This document shows, in pieces, positions 48,901 through 55,769 of a stretch of 64,000 nt of DNA. Positions within the stretch are counted from its first letter, which is position 1; every line of letters begins with the position of its first letter. Below the pieces are notes generated by a model, which did not search any database, was not told the DNA's origin, and worked only from the letters and a program-made list of their open reading frames with translations. Source of the stretch: Spirochaetota bacterium (GTDB lineage: Bacteria; Spirochaetota; Spirochaetia; Treponematales; Rectinemataceae); assembly GCA_029265255.1 (NCBI GenBank), contig JAJUJQ010000001.1, positions 186,001-250,000 on the forward strand, written 5' to 3'. A program made the translations under genes and the position numbers.

Positions 48901-49453
48901 GCTGCTTGAATGCGGCTTCGAAGCGCTCGAATACCTTGGAATAAGGTGTGCGAGCCGCGAGAGTTCCCTGAGCCGGCCCCGTCTCACGGATTCCGTCGTC
49001 AAACAGCGTTCGGTAAGGCTGACACGCTGGGTTCTCATTGAACAGGCGAACCATCAAGAGCTGCTCAAGCGCGATGGCTCGGTTTCTGATTCCTTCTGTC
49101 TCGAGCCAGTCAGCGGGGTCAGCGAGCCCGTCGAAAATGGCAGGTGCAGGGAATTCTTCGGCAAGCGCGGTCAGCACAAGGCGTAAGTCTGCTTTTTCCC
49201 GCATGCTGGGATTGGCCCGATCCGCAATATTGACAAGAGAAATTCCGTTCCCTTCGAGATAGGACGCGATGACAAGGCGCATGGCTTCGTCGATGAGCGA
49301 GAGCGCACGCAGCTCAGCAGCGGGAAGGTTCAAGTGTTCCGCTATAATACGTGCGGAATATGCGTCGGGAACTGCAATCGCGCCGGAATGAAGCCAAAGT
49401 TGACGTGGCGGCACATTGTGCGACCGCAACGACCGGGAGATTTGCAATGCCAT
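45971..49453 (-). CDS. Large GH13 (alpha-amylase family) protein
   Basis: 1160 residues. The GH13 barrel occupies about 300-800: AADMVPNHTG (~388, region I), NIIRFDAAMVL (~506, nucleophile Asp), TLLLAEAFW (~569, acid/base Glu); the region IV Asp is probably in FLSNPDEE. A ~270-residue N-terminal domain and a ~350-residue C-terminal part have no family I can name. There is no signal peptide, so it acts in the cytoplasm, perhaps on glycogen or maltodextrin. The ATG at 49453 follows AGGAG by 7 nt. It is first in an operon with addBA and the CHR pair, an unexpected combination. Confidence 0.85.
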   Translation of the reverse strand: MALQISRSLRSHNVPPRQLWLHSGAIAVPDAYSARIIAEHLNLPAAELRALSLIDEAMRLVIASYLEGNGISLVNIADRANPSMREKADLRLVLTALAEEFPAPAIFDGLADPADWLETEGIRNRAIALEQLLMVRLFNENPACQPYRTLFDDGIRETGPAQGTLAARTPYSKVFERFEAAFKQLPGIHASDGSRVDLIHLLREPARHAPNSLKDQLAWIAEHWGALLGDFRLTLLSGIDMINEEQMPRFPQGRGPIQAYSYRSMRHEYEKFSPDRSWMPSLVLLAKNALVWLHQLSRLYGLPIRRLDDIPEEELLSIAERGINGLWLIGIWERSPASEKIKKLCGNPDAAASAYSLFDYEISPELGGWEALDRFRERCRQYGIRLAADMVPNHTGIESRWVRERPDLFISLAHCPFPSYTFNGPDLSSDPTVGIWLEDHYYSRTDAAVVFKRLDRKTGNVRYIYHGNDGTSMPWNDTAQIDFLNPAAREAVMERILHVAQHFNIIRFDAAMVLAKQHIRRLWYPAPGMGGAIPSRSDHAMSDEAFDKAIPNEFWREVVDQCAQKAPDTLLLAEAFWLMEGYFVRTLGMHRVYNSAFMNMLKEEKNSLYRLTIKNTMEFDRDILKRFVNFLSNPDEETAVAQFGKGDKYFGVCTLLATMPGLPMIAHGQIEGFTEKYGMEFKRSYREETPDRDFIARHEREIFPLLRMRPLFAEVDHFHLFDFVRHDGTVDENVFAYTNGLGQQRALVFYNNCWERTTGRIHTSCAFTVKLPDGRKHLETVSLAKALGIDPSPDNFVIMREIRSGIWHIYRSEEIAASGLTTSLEGYQSKVFLDICNVHDTEGRYSRLHEIFGTRGIADLDDALLEADQPDLYRALYNAIGSLDSIEDAAGLSAREAIERAAIFSEMFFARLCTTAGSEYPHPAPRASAIVKAVSWLALVLELLYPSCAQPSDAGQRRTSIFTQEKRLIHLVYAFTEGLLRALSEDGIRSEIRHVVEEYRIARKLREFAGRRGRTGSFKCAEGLDAAVCAEIAIAWALYCVHEREKGNHLFIMKQDTFAAGSEKDAAIHVASGMFKDPLLREVLWVNHYRGTEYFNRERFAFLLDMLPDFVRIASIDQDHPQGRSGYVTFWSRVASLISNETEEAGYRTEDLILRLKGSV

Positions 49454-49471
49454 TGGTGTGCTCCTGAATGA

Positions 49472-49500
49472 ACTATATCCGCAAATGAAGGGACGGGCAA
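49472..49500 (-). promoter_or_regulatory. Promoter of the GH13-addBA-CHR operon
   Basis: TTGCCC, 17 nt, TATAGT on the minus strand, giving a leader of about 13 nt that begins near the CAGGAG ribosome-binding site. The divergent TetR gene has TATAAT at 49531-49536. TGAATGA occurs twice in this intergenic region (49464-49470 and 49519-49525). Confidence 0.55.
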
Positions 49501-49560
49501 CAAACAGTATACGAATTTGAATGATTCTGATATAATCACATAACGACACAGGAGGTCAGA

Positions 49561-50157
49561 TTGTCAGGTCCGGTCGCCCATGAGAAGCGCAAACAGGAGA
49601 TACTGGAAAAAGCCCTCGATGTTTTCATCGAAGAAGGATATGAGGATACAACATTTCAGAAGATTGCGGAACGATGTGGAATAACCAGAACGATTCTTTA
49701 CCTCTATTTTGAAAACAAAAAGCAGATTTTCGCAGAGAGTCTCAAACGCTTTCTTCGTGAACTTGAAGCCGTCATCAGCGATGTCGCGTGTCGCACGGAT
49801 CTCAGTAGCGGAGAGAAAATGCTGAAAATTGGCGATTTGCTGGTTCAATCCTGCGAACGCGAACTCAAGCTGCTGTCGGTCGTGCTGGACTATCTCCTCA
49901 GACTAAAGGCGAGTGGCGGTGATCCTGACGAAAAGGTGCGGAGACGCATTGTCCGCATGCGCCATATTCTGGCGGATATTATCATAGAAGGCAGGAATAA
50001 GGGAGAATTCAGGTCTGATATATCGGTAAAAGCAACGGTGGAGACATTCTTTGCGCTTGTGGAAGCGGCGGTGTTCAGGCTAGTGGTTCTCGGCCGCACG
50101 GAGGCGACAGGTTTGCGCGAAGCGCTTTCGATGATCGTTACGGGGCTTGAACGCTGA
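49561..50157 (+). CDS. TetR family regulator
   Basis: 198 residues. The N-terminal helix-turn-helix is typical: QEILEKALDVFIEEGYEDTT, then FQKIAERCGITRTILYLYF-type recognition helix at ~30-50. The C-terminal ligand domain is not assignable. It starts with TTG at 49561, 5 nt after AGGAGGT. It is divergent from the GH13-addBA operon, which it may control. Confidence 0.9.
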   Translation: MSGPVAHEKRKQEILEKALDVFIEEGYEDTTFQKIAERCGITRTILYLYFENKKQIFAESLKRFLRELEAVISDVACRTDLSSGEKMLKIGDLLVQSCERELKLLSVVLDYLLRLKASGGDPDEKVRRRIVRMRHILADIIIEGRNKGEFRSDISVKATVETFFALVEAAVFRLVVLGRTEATGLREALSMIVTGLER

Positions 50158-50170
50158 TTGCAGCGCTCGC

Positions 50171-50869
50171 TCAGAGAGAGGCGTTGAGCGCGGTACAGGC
50201 GCTGAAAAAATTCAAAATACGCTGCTCCATTCTCGAAATCTCCGAAATGTACGCAAATGTCATTCCCGGCACACCTTTTTCGCTGATGCGATTCAATCCG
50301 GCATTGTAGGCGGCGAGAGCGGTGAATTCGTCATCGCTGACTGCCATGTATTCCTTAAGATGCGCGATACCAAGCAGTGCATTATTGAAAGGATCATAGA
50401 TTTCACGTTCATTTCCCGCGTTGAATACCGAGGAATTGAGCTGGAACAGGCCTCTATTTGTAGATCCACTTGCGTTGATGGAACGCGCGCGGGGATTGTA
50501 GCGGCTTTCGACCCACGCAATGGCGAACGCGAGGCTCGGCCGTACCTCATGTTGAATCGAACTGTCGAGAATCGCGCGCGCAACCAGTTCAGAATTTGTA
50601 ATGGCGGCAAAAAAGCGGACGACTTGATCGCGGGTTTTTTCATTGACGTACAGTCTTGAAATCGGATCATCCACGGATTTGAGATATTTCGTTTTAGCTC
50701 TGAACATCAGGCTTGATTCTGAATTAACAAGTATGCTGCCAGCATATGGATCGAATAACGCGGCAGCAGATGAAATAAGGAAAAAAGATGCGATGCAGAA
50801 AGACGCCGCAATGACAAGTCTCGACGCGGTTTTTCTGAAATGTTGCAGCTCTTTTTTCCAAAGAAACAC
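50171..50869 (-). CDS. Lytic transglycosylase (SLT domain)
   Basis: 232 residues. A signal-anchor segment lies at residues ~15-35 (RLVIAASFCIASFFLISSAA). The SLT domain follows from ~110: FAIAWVESRYNPRARS with the catalytic Glu, GLFQLNSSVF, and ALAAYNAGLNRI. It cleaves peptidoglycan from the periplasmic side. A GTG at 50869 is chosen, 10 nt after GGAGG; the open frame reaches 50917. It converges with the TetR gene. Confidence 0.85.
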   Translation of the reverse strand: MFLWKKELQHFRKTASRLVIAASFCIASFFLISSAAALFDPYAGSILVNSESSLMFRAKTKYLKSVDDPISRLYVNEKTRDQVVRFFAAITNSELVARAILDSSIQHEVRPSLAFAIAWVESRYNPRARSINASGSTNRGLFQLNSSVFNAGNEREIYDPFNNALLGIAHLKEYMAVSDDEFTALAAYNAGLNRISEKGVPGMTFAYISEISRMEQRILNFFSACTALNASL

Positions 50870-51042
50870 TATGCTAAAACCTCCATCGAAAATGTATGCG
50901 CATTCCACCGAATGCACATTATCATACTTAGTATTGTCGTCATTATCTTGCGATGCGTCAAGAGTGGCAATATTTTATATAGATATTTTATATTAATATA
51001 TAAAATAATCAAATTACTGCCAACGCCAGAAGCGCATGCTGG

Positions 51043-51071
51043 ATAATGGTTGCCCATTATGATATTATTAT
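51043..51071 (+). promoter_or_regulatory. Inverted-repeat operator and -10 box, predicted leaderless promoter
   Basis: ATAATGG, 4 nt, CCATTAT (51043-51060) is a perfect 7-bp inverted repeat covering the -35 position. The -10 box TATTAT (51066-51071) ends 6 nt before the ATG at 51078; there is no Shine-Dalgarno site. The second gene of this unit is a TetR regulator, so self-control is plausible. Confidence 0.5.
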
Positions 51072-51077
51072 TTCGTT

Positions 51078-51581
51078 ATGAGTGACGAACGAATTAGAAT
51101 CATTGTGACTGGCGGTACATTCGACAAGCATTACGATGAAATCAAGGGTGAATTGACCTTCGCCGATACTCACCTTCCGGAAATTCTCAGGAGGGCGAGG
51201 GTTTCTGTTCCTGTGGAAATAGAGATCAATCAGCTGATCGACAGCCTCTACATGCAGGAAGAAAATCGCCGCTCCGTCCTGGCCGCGTGCGAAAAAGCGG
51301 AGGAAGCACGGATCATCATTACCCATGGCACCGATACCATGGCGGAAACCGCGCGTCTCATCGGTGAAGCAGGGCTGGAAAAGACTATCGTGCTTACAGG
51401 AGCCATGATTCCGTATAAAATCCTGGATTCGGATGCGTTGTTTAATTTTGGCTCGGCTTTTTCCGCTGTCCAGCTGCTTCCTCCGGGCGTCTATATTGTA
51501 ATGAACGGCCGAGTATTCCACTGGAACAGGGTGCGGAAGAACAAGTCCCGCGGCATTTTCGAAGAAACAACGGAAAAATAA
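51078..51581 (+). CDS. Single-domain asparaginase-like protein
   Basis: 167 residues, equal to only the N-terminal half of a type I/II asparaginase. The active-site motifs are all present: IIVTGGTFDK (nucleophile Thr), ITHGTDTMAETARLI (Thr-Asp pair) and VLTGAMIPYK (Lys). The C-terminal domain that completes the active site between subunits is missing, and the frame ends normally at TEK. It may act as a homo-oligomer with a different substrate. TetR follows after 4 nt. Confidence 0.8.
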   Translation: MSDERIRIIVTGGTFDKHYDEIKGELTFADTHLPEILRRARVSVPVEIEINQLIDSLYMQEENRRSVLAACEKAEEARIIITHGTDTMAETARLIGEAGLEKTIVLTGAMIPYKILDSDALFNFGSAFSAVQLLPPGVYIVMNGRVFHWNRVRKNKSRGIFEETTEK

Positions 51582-51585
51582 CGCT

Positions 51586-52212
51586 ATGGCTCGAATTCGA
51601 ACCGAAGAGAAGCGCCAGCTCATTCTGGAAACAGCGAAACGCTTGTTCGCGCTGCAAGGCATCGGTATTTCCATGGGTGAAATAGCTGAAGCTGCCGAGA
51701 TCCCAGTCGGCAGCATCTACACCTATTTTGACTCCAAACAGGCTCTGGTAGAAACGATCATCGAAGAAGGCTGGAACGAGTATCGCAGGTGGATTGAGGA
51801 AGGCATCCATGCGCGGAAAGTTCGAGGTTCGGGCGATACTCCTCGAGAAACGGCTATCGATATCCTGGGCTTTTTCATGGATAGAGCGCTTCCCCGGCTT
51901 TTCAGCGATGTACATCTCATCATGCTCTTGCTCGCAGAAGCCGATACCAGTGCGAGACTGAAGGAAAAGCTCGATTACCTAACGAGTCTGGTCGTGTCGC
52001 TTGTCTCGGAATGCGCGGGTTCCGGCTCAAACCGAACGATGGATGACCCGCACCTATTCCATACGGGAATCACGGTGATGCTGCTGGGGGCGCTCGAGAC
52101 GCTAGCCATAGCGCCAAAGACCGATATCGGCATCACGCAGCGGGATGTAATGCACTTTCTCAGACACACTGTGGAGAACGCGCTGGGATTTTCCCTTCCC
52201 GATAGGGGCTGA
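51586..52212 (+). CDS. TetR family regulator
   Basis: 208 residues. The helix-turn-helix occupies ~10-55: ILETAKRLFALQGIGISMGE, then AEAAEIPVGSIYTYFDSKQAL. The C-terminal domain is helical with no recognised ligand. It is the second gene of a unit with the asparaginase-like protein, and its last 53 nt overlap the 3' end of the convergent epimerase gene. The palindrome in the epimerase promoter is a likely binding site. Confidence 0.9.
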   Translation: MARIRTEEKRQLILETAKRLFALQGIGISMGEIAEAAEIPVGSIYTYFDSKQALVETIIEEGWNEYRRWIEEGIHARKVRGSGDTPRETAIDILGFFMDRALPRLFSDVHLIMLLLAEADTSARLKEKLDYLTSLVVSLVSECAGSGSNRTMDDPHLFHTGITVMLLGALETLAIAPKTDIGITQRDVMHFLRHTVENALGFSLPDRG

Positions 52213-53224
52213 GAGAACGGATCCATGATTGTGCCGCCCATCGCGCGAGCGAGACAGCCGGTCTGATGAACCTAGTTCGCCACTGGACTTCCGAATAATA
52301 GTCTTCTAGCGTCTTGCTTCTGAATCGCAGAGTCTGCTCAGCCTCGTCTGAATCGAGAAACCAGCCGCAGTGAAAGTTGCTTTTCGCGAAGAGTTCATCT
52401 GGCAGGAATGATGAATTCCCCATGCCGAAATAGCGCATGAGCCGGTCGAGGTATGCGCGGTAGGTGGTTCTGCATGTCACACCGCCTCCGATATTGAATA
52501 TCCGGCATGCGGCCAATGGCTCACTGCAAGCCGCAGCAAAGGCGCGTCCCGCATCCTCAGTGTGGACGACCTCGAGCCGCGTTTCCGGCGGTACTTCGAA
52601 GAGCATGCGATCGAAGGGGAGCCAGTCGCTCGATACGACATAGGACAGCCGAAGAATACTCCATTCAAAGCCGCTTTCCCTGATGATGGTTTCGCAAACC
52701 AGTTTTGAGCGGCTATAGGGGTCATTCGGCTGCAGGGCATCGGACGCAGATATCCATGGAGCAGCGAGCCGGTCACCATACAGCGCAATACTTGAGGCAA
52801 ATACCAGCCGGGGCGGTTCGGGCAGCGTACGACACGCGGACACAAGAGCTTGAGTGCCGCCCACATTGATGCGTTCGGCTAGCTCCGGAACACGATCGGT
52901 TAGGGGAGGGATGACTCCTGCCAGATGGACGACCGCATATTCAGGCGTGAAAGGTAGGGGCGACGCTGACTCTGGGGAGCTGTGGCGCCGGCTGAAGTCA
53001 AAACCCTCCGCGAATGCTTCCGCGAGCGTCTCCGCATTGGTAATGTCTCCATAAAAGACCTTCAGCCGATTGCCGCTCCGCGTTTTTAGCAGCCGCAGTC
53101 TTCTGGAGCTCCGTGTTCTGGCAGAAGGGTGTTCGAAAATGCCTACCTGATGTCCTGCCGAGAGCAGGGCGTTCACGGTACTAATGCCGACATTGCCGAA
53201 TCCACCGGTAACAAAGACTTGCAT
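52160..53224 (-). CDS. NAD(P)-dependent sugar epimerase/dehydratase-like protein (extended SDR)
   Basis: 354 residues. Extended short-chain dehydrogenase: FVTGGFGNVGISTVNALL (dinucleotide loop, TGGxGxxG), VVHLAGVIPP, SSIALYG, and the catalytic YSRSKLVCE (YxxxK). The substrate is unknown. The ATG at 53224 follows AAGGAGAG by 5 nt; the longer open frame crosses the promoter. It is transcribed alone under the palindromic operator at 53251. Confidence 0.88.
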   Translation of the reverse strand: MQVFVTGGFGNVGISTVNALLSAGHQVGIFEHPSARTRSSRRLRLLKTRSGNRLKVFYGDITNAETLAEAFAEGFDFSRRHSSPESASPLPFTPEYAVVHLAGVIPPLTDRVPELAERINVGGTQALVSACRTLPEPPRLVFASSIALYGDRLAAPWISASDALQPNDPYSRSKLVCETIIRESGFEWSILRLSYVVSSDWLPFDRMLFEVPPETRLEVVHTEDAGRAFAAACSEPLAACRIFNIGGGVTCRTTYRAYLDRLMRYFGMGNSSFLPDELFAKSNFHCGWFLDSDEAEQTLRFRSKTLEDYYSEVQWRTRFIRPAVSLARWAAQSWIRSLSPYREGKIPARSPQCV

Positions 53225-53243
53225 TGAGGCTCTCCTTATGATC

Positions 53244-53272
53244 ATTATAATGAATGAATATTCATTCAGCAA
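53244..53272 (-). promoter_or_regulatory. Epimerase promoter with an 18-bp TetR/FadR-type operator in the spacer
   Basis: On the minus strand TTGCTG, 17 nt, TATAAT. The perfect palindrome TGAATGAATATTCATTCA (53251-53268) fills the spacer, so a bound repressor would exclude RNA polymerase. The sequence agrees with the FadR (YsiA) box of B. subtilis as I remember it. The leader is ~13 nt with a strong Shine-Dalgarno site. Confidence 0.75.
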
Positions 53273-53340
53273 GATGGGGTCGGAGATTTGGTTGAACAAC
53301 ATCGTGTGCGAGCCTTCATCCATCTCTCGTGCCATGCGCA

Positions 53341-53370
53341 TTGACCAGCCCAAGGGGTTTTCGATACACT
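53341..53370 (+). promoter_or_regulatory. Predicted alaS promoter, nearly leaderless
   Basis: TTGACC, 18 nt, TACACT; the -10 box ends 9 nt before the alaS ATG and there is no Shine-Dalgarno sequence, so the leader would be about 2 nt. Confidence 0.5.
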
Positions 53371-53379
53371 TGCTCCGCT

Positions 53380-55179
53380 ATGATCACAATCCACGAACTG
53401 CGCAGAAAATACATCGAATTTTTCAAAGCACGGGGCCACGCGGAAATCAGCGGAAAGTCTCTCATTCCCGAAAATGACCCTACGGTGCTGTTCACCACTG
53501 CGGGCATGCACCCGCTTGTTCCCTATTTGTTAGGTGAGCCGCACCCCGCCGGGAAGCGTCTTACCGATTATCAGAAATGCATCCGAACCGGTGACATCGA
53601 CGCGGTAGGGGATCCAAGCCATCTCACTTTTTTTGAAATGCTCGGCAACTGGTCGCTTGGTGATTATTTCAAGAAAGAAGCCATACACTGGTCATATGAA
53701 TTCCTTACGGGCGCCGAATATCTTGGCATTCCCGCAGAAAAGCTTTCGGTGACAGTCTTTGCCGGCGATGAGTCAGTTCCCCGGGACGAAGAGAGCGCTG
53801 CCATCTGGCGATCGCTCGGCATTCCGGAGAGTCGGATTTTCTATCTCCCTCGCGAAGACAACTGGTGGGGCCCCGCTGGCGAAACCGGCCCCTGCGGCCC
53901 AGATACGGAAATGTTCGTCGATACCGGCAAGCCTGCCTGTGGTCCTGATTGCCGGCCCGGTTGCCACTGCGGGAAATACTTTGAAGTTTGGAACGATGTA
54001 TTCATGCAATACAATAAAAAGGCCGACGGCACCTATGAGCCGCTCGCGCACCCCTGCGTGGATACGGGAATGGGTATCGAACGGACGGTGGCCATGCTTC
54101 AGGGAAAGAAGTCGGTGTACGAGATCGAAGCCTTTACCCCCATTCTGGCGGTGCTGGAATCGATCACCGGCAAGGTGTATGGCGCAGCCGGCAACGATCC
54201 CGAGATCGATCGGTCATTCCGCATCATTGCGGATCATGTGCGCGCCGCTACCTTCATTCTCGGTGACCCGAAAGCCGTTCTTCCCTCGAATGTCGGGGCT
54301 GGTTATGTGCTTCGCCGGCTGATCCGGCGCGCGGTGCGTCACGGACGCAAGCTGGGGATCGAAGGCATTTTCCTTGCGAAGCCCGCTGAAGCTGTCATCG
54401 GCATCTACCATGAGCCCTATCCCGAACTTAAGGAAAACCGTTCGCGCATTCTGGAGGAATTGGAACGCGAGGAGCGAAAGTTTCTCGAAACCTTGCAGAA
54501 AGGTGAGCATGAGTTCGAAAAAATGCTTCCGAATCTCCTGCGCAATCCAGAAAAGATCATGTCGGGAAGGCTCGCATTCCGTCTATATGATACGTATGGA
54601 TTCCCCATCGAGCTGACCGAGGAGCTGGCTCGTGAGCATGGCCTTGCAATAGACAGGGCCGGATTCGATGACGCATTCCGAAAGCATCAGGAACTCTCCC
54701 GCGCTGGCAGCGAACAGGTGTTCAAAGGCGGTCTAGCCGACCACTCCGCTATCGCGACCCGCTATCATACCGCGACCCACCTGCTGCATAAGGCGTTGCG
54801 CCTCGTGCTCGGCGAACATGTCGCTCAGAAAGGCAGCAATATCAATGCAGAGCGCATGCGCTTCGACTTCTCGCACCCGGCGCCAATGACTGCCGAGCAG
54901 ATTCAGGAAGTGGAACGGATCGTAAACGAACAGATTGCGCGCGACCTGCCGGTCAGCATGGCGATCATGCCGCTCGAGGAAGCAAAGGCGTCGGGAGCCA
55001 TTGCGCTGTTCGGCGAAAAATATGAATCGGTAGTCAAGGTTTACACAATCGGGGATTTTTCCAAAGAAGTCTGCGGAGGCCCCCATGTCTCCCATACCGG
55101 TGAGCTTGGCCGCTTCAAGATCATCAAGGAGCAATCCTCAAGCGCGGGAGTGCGGCGTATCTACGCGGTCCTCGAGTAA
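53380..55179 (+). CDS. alaS: Alanyl-tRNA synthetase, short form without C-terminal domain
   Basis: 599 residues against ~870 for the usual bacterial enzyme. The class II catalytic core (MITIHELRRKYIEFFKARGH, LFTTAGMHPLVPYL, HLTFFEMLGNWSLGDYF) and tRNA-recognition part are present. The editing domain is complete, with HTATHLLH (~460) and CGGPHVSHT (~565) supplying zinc ligands. The protein ends right after it, so the C-Ala domain is absent, as in Borrelia and Treponema. A Cys-rich insertion (PACGPDCRPGCHCG) may bind zinc. The ATG at 53380 matches family starts and has no ribosome-binding site. Confidence 0.95.
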   Translation: MITIHELRRKYIEFFKARGHAEISGKSLIPENDPTVLFTTAGMHPLVPYLLGEPHPAGKRLTDYQKCIRTGDIDAVGDPSHLTFFEMLGNWSLGDYFKKEAIHWSYEFLTGAEYLGIPAEKLSVTVFAGDESVPRDEESAAIWRSLGIPESRIFYLPREDNWWGPAGETGPCGPDTEMFVDTGKPACGPDCRPGCHCGKYFEVWNDVFMQYNKKADGTYEPLAHPCVDTGMGIERTVAMLQGKKSVYEIEAFTPILAVLESITGKVYGAAGNDPEIDRSFRIIADHVRAATFILGDPKAVLPSNVGAGYVLRRLIRRAVRHGRKLGIEGIFLAKPAEAVIGIYHEPYPELKENRSRILEELEREERKFLETLQKGEHEFEKMLPNLLRNPEKIMSGRLAFRLYDTYGFPIELTEELAREHGLAIDRAGFDDAFRKHQELSRAGSEQVFKGGLADHSAIATRYHTATHLLHKALRLVLGEHVAQKGSNINAERMRFDFSHPAPMTAEQIQEVERIVNEQIARDLPVSMAIMPLEEAKASGAIALFGEKYESVVKVYTIGDFSKEVCGGPHVSHTGELGRFKIIKEQSSSAGVRRIYAVLE

Positions 55180-55210
55180 CCTGGCTGCTCCGTCTCTTTG
55201 GCGGCGCGTG

Positions 55211-55684
55211 CTACGCGATGCGTCGCAGCGTCTGAAAGGCGATTTCCTCGTCTTCCGGCACGAGACGGAGTATCCAGGGACCATGGCAAGTGACCTGCTC
55301 CCACCACAATTGGCGGACGAATTCCTCAAAAAGCGAACGTATCCATTCCGAGCCTTCTGCGGTTCCGTGATACCGCGTCTGGAAGAAAGCATAATCTCCC
55401 TGTTCGAGCACGAAGCGGTCGGTCCGCTCTCCGAAAGGCGCCGGATCGGAAGCGGCCGACTCTATCGCGAACAGGGCACGGCTTGCGGGGATGCCATTCA
55501 CACGCGGGCCGTCCGGTGTGTCAATGATAAACGCCGTGTCATCGAATACCAGCAGGCATTCGCCTTGTTCCCGTGCATGCTTCGCAAGCAGCGCGGCATC
55601 TGGGAACAGGGAAGAAGCGCAGGCCTGATATGCAATTCCCCTGCATAGATGGAGGGTTTTGATCTCGATGTCCATAAAGACCAT
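55211..55684 (-). CDS. Hypothetical protein
   Basis: About 157 residues with no family recognised. It is a soluble, mixed protein with acidic patches; DTAFIIDTPDGPRVNG and RTDRFVLEQGDYAFFQTRYHG suggest a beta-rich middle. It lies between alaS and dxs on the opposite strand, convergent with alaS (31 nt apart). The start is uncertain: ATG at 55684, 55675 or 55747 are all in frame. The frame is open for its full length and uses codons like its neighbours, so I take it as real. Confidence 0.5.
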   Translation of the reverse strand: MVFMDIEIKTLHLCRGIAYQACASSLFPDAALLAKHAREQGECLLVFDDTAFIIDTPDGPRVNGIPASRALFAIESAASDPAPFGERTDRFVLEQGDYAFFQTRYHGTAEGSEWIRSLFEEFVRQLWWEQVTCHGPWILRLVPEDEEIAFQTLRRIA

Positions 55685-55769
55685 GATGGACTGCCCCGTG
55701 CTGATTGACAAGAGGGGACCGCGCCGGCGAACTGGAAACGAATCCATAACGATGATACAGTAACGCAGT

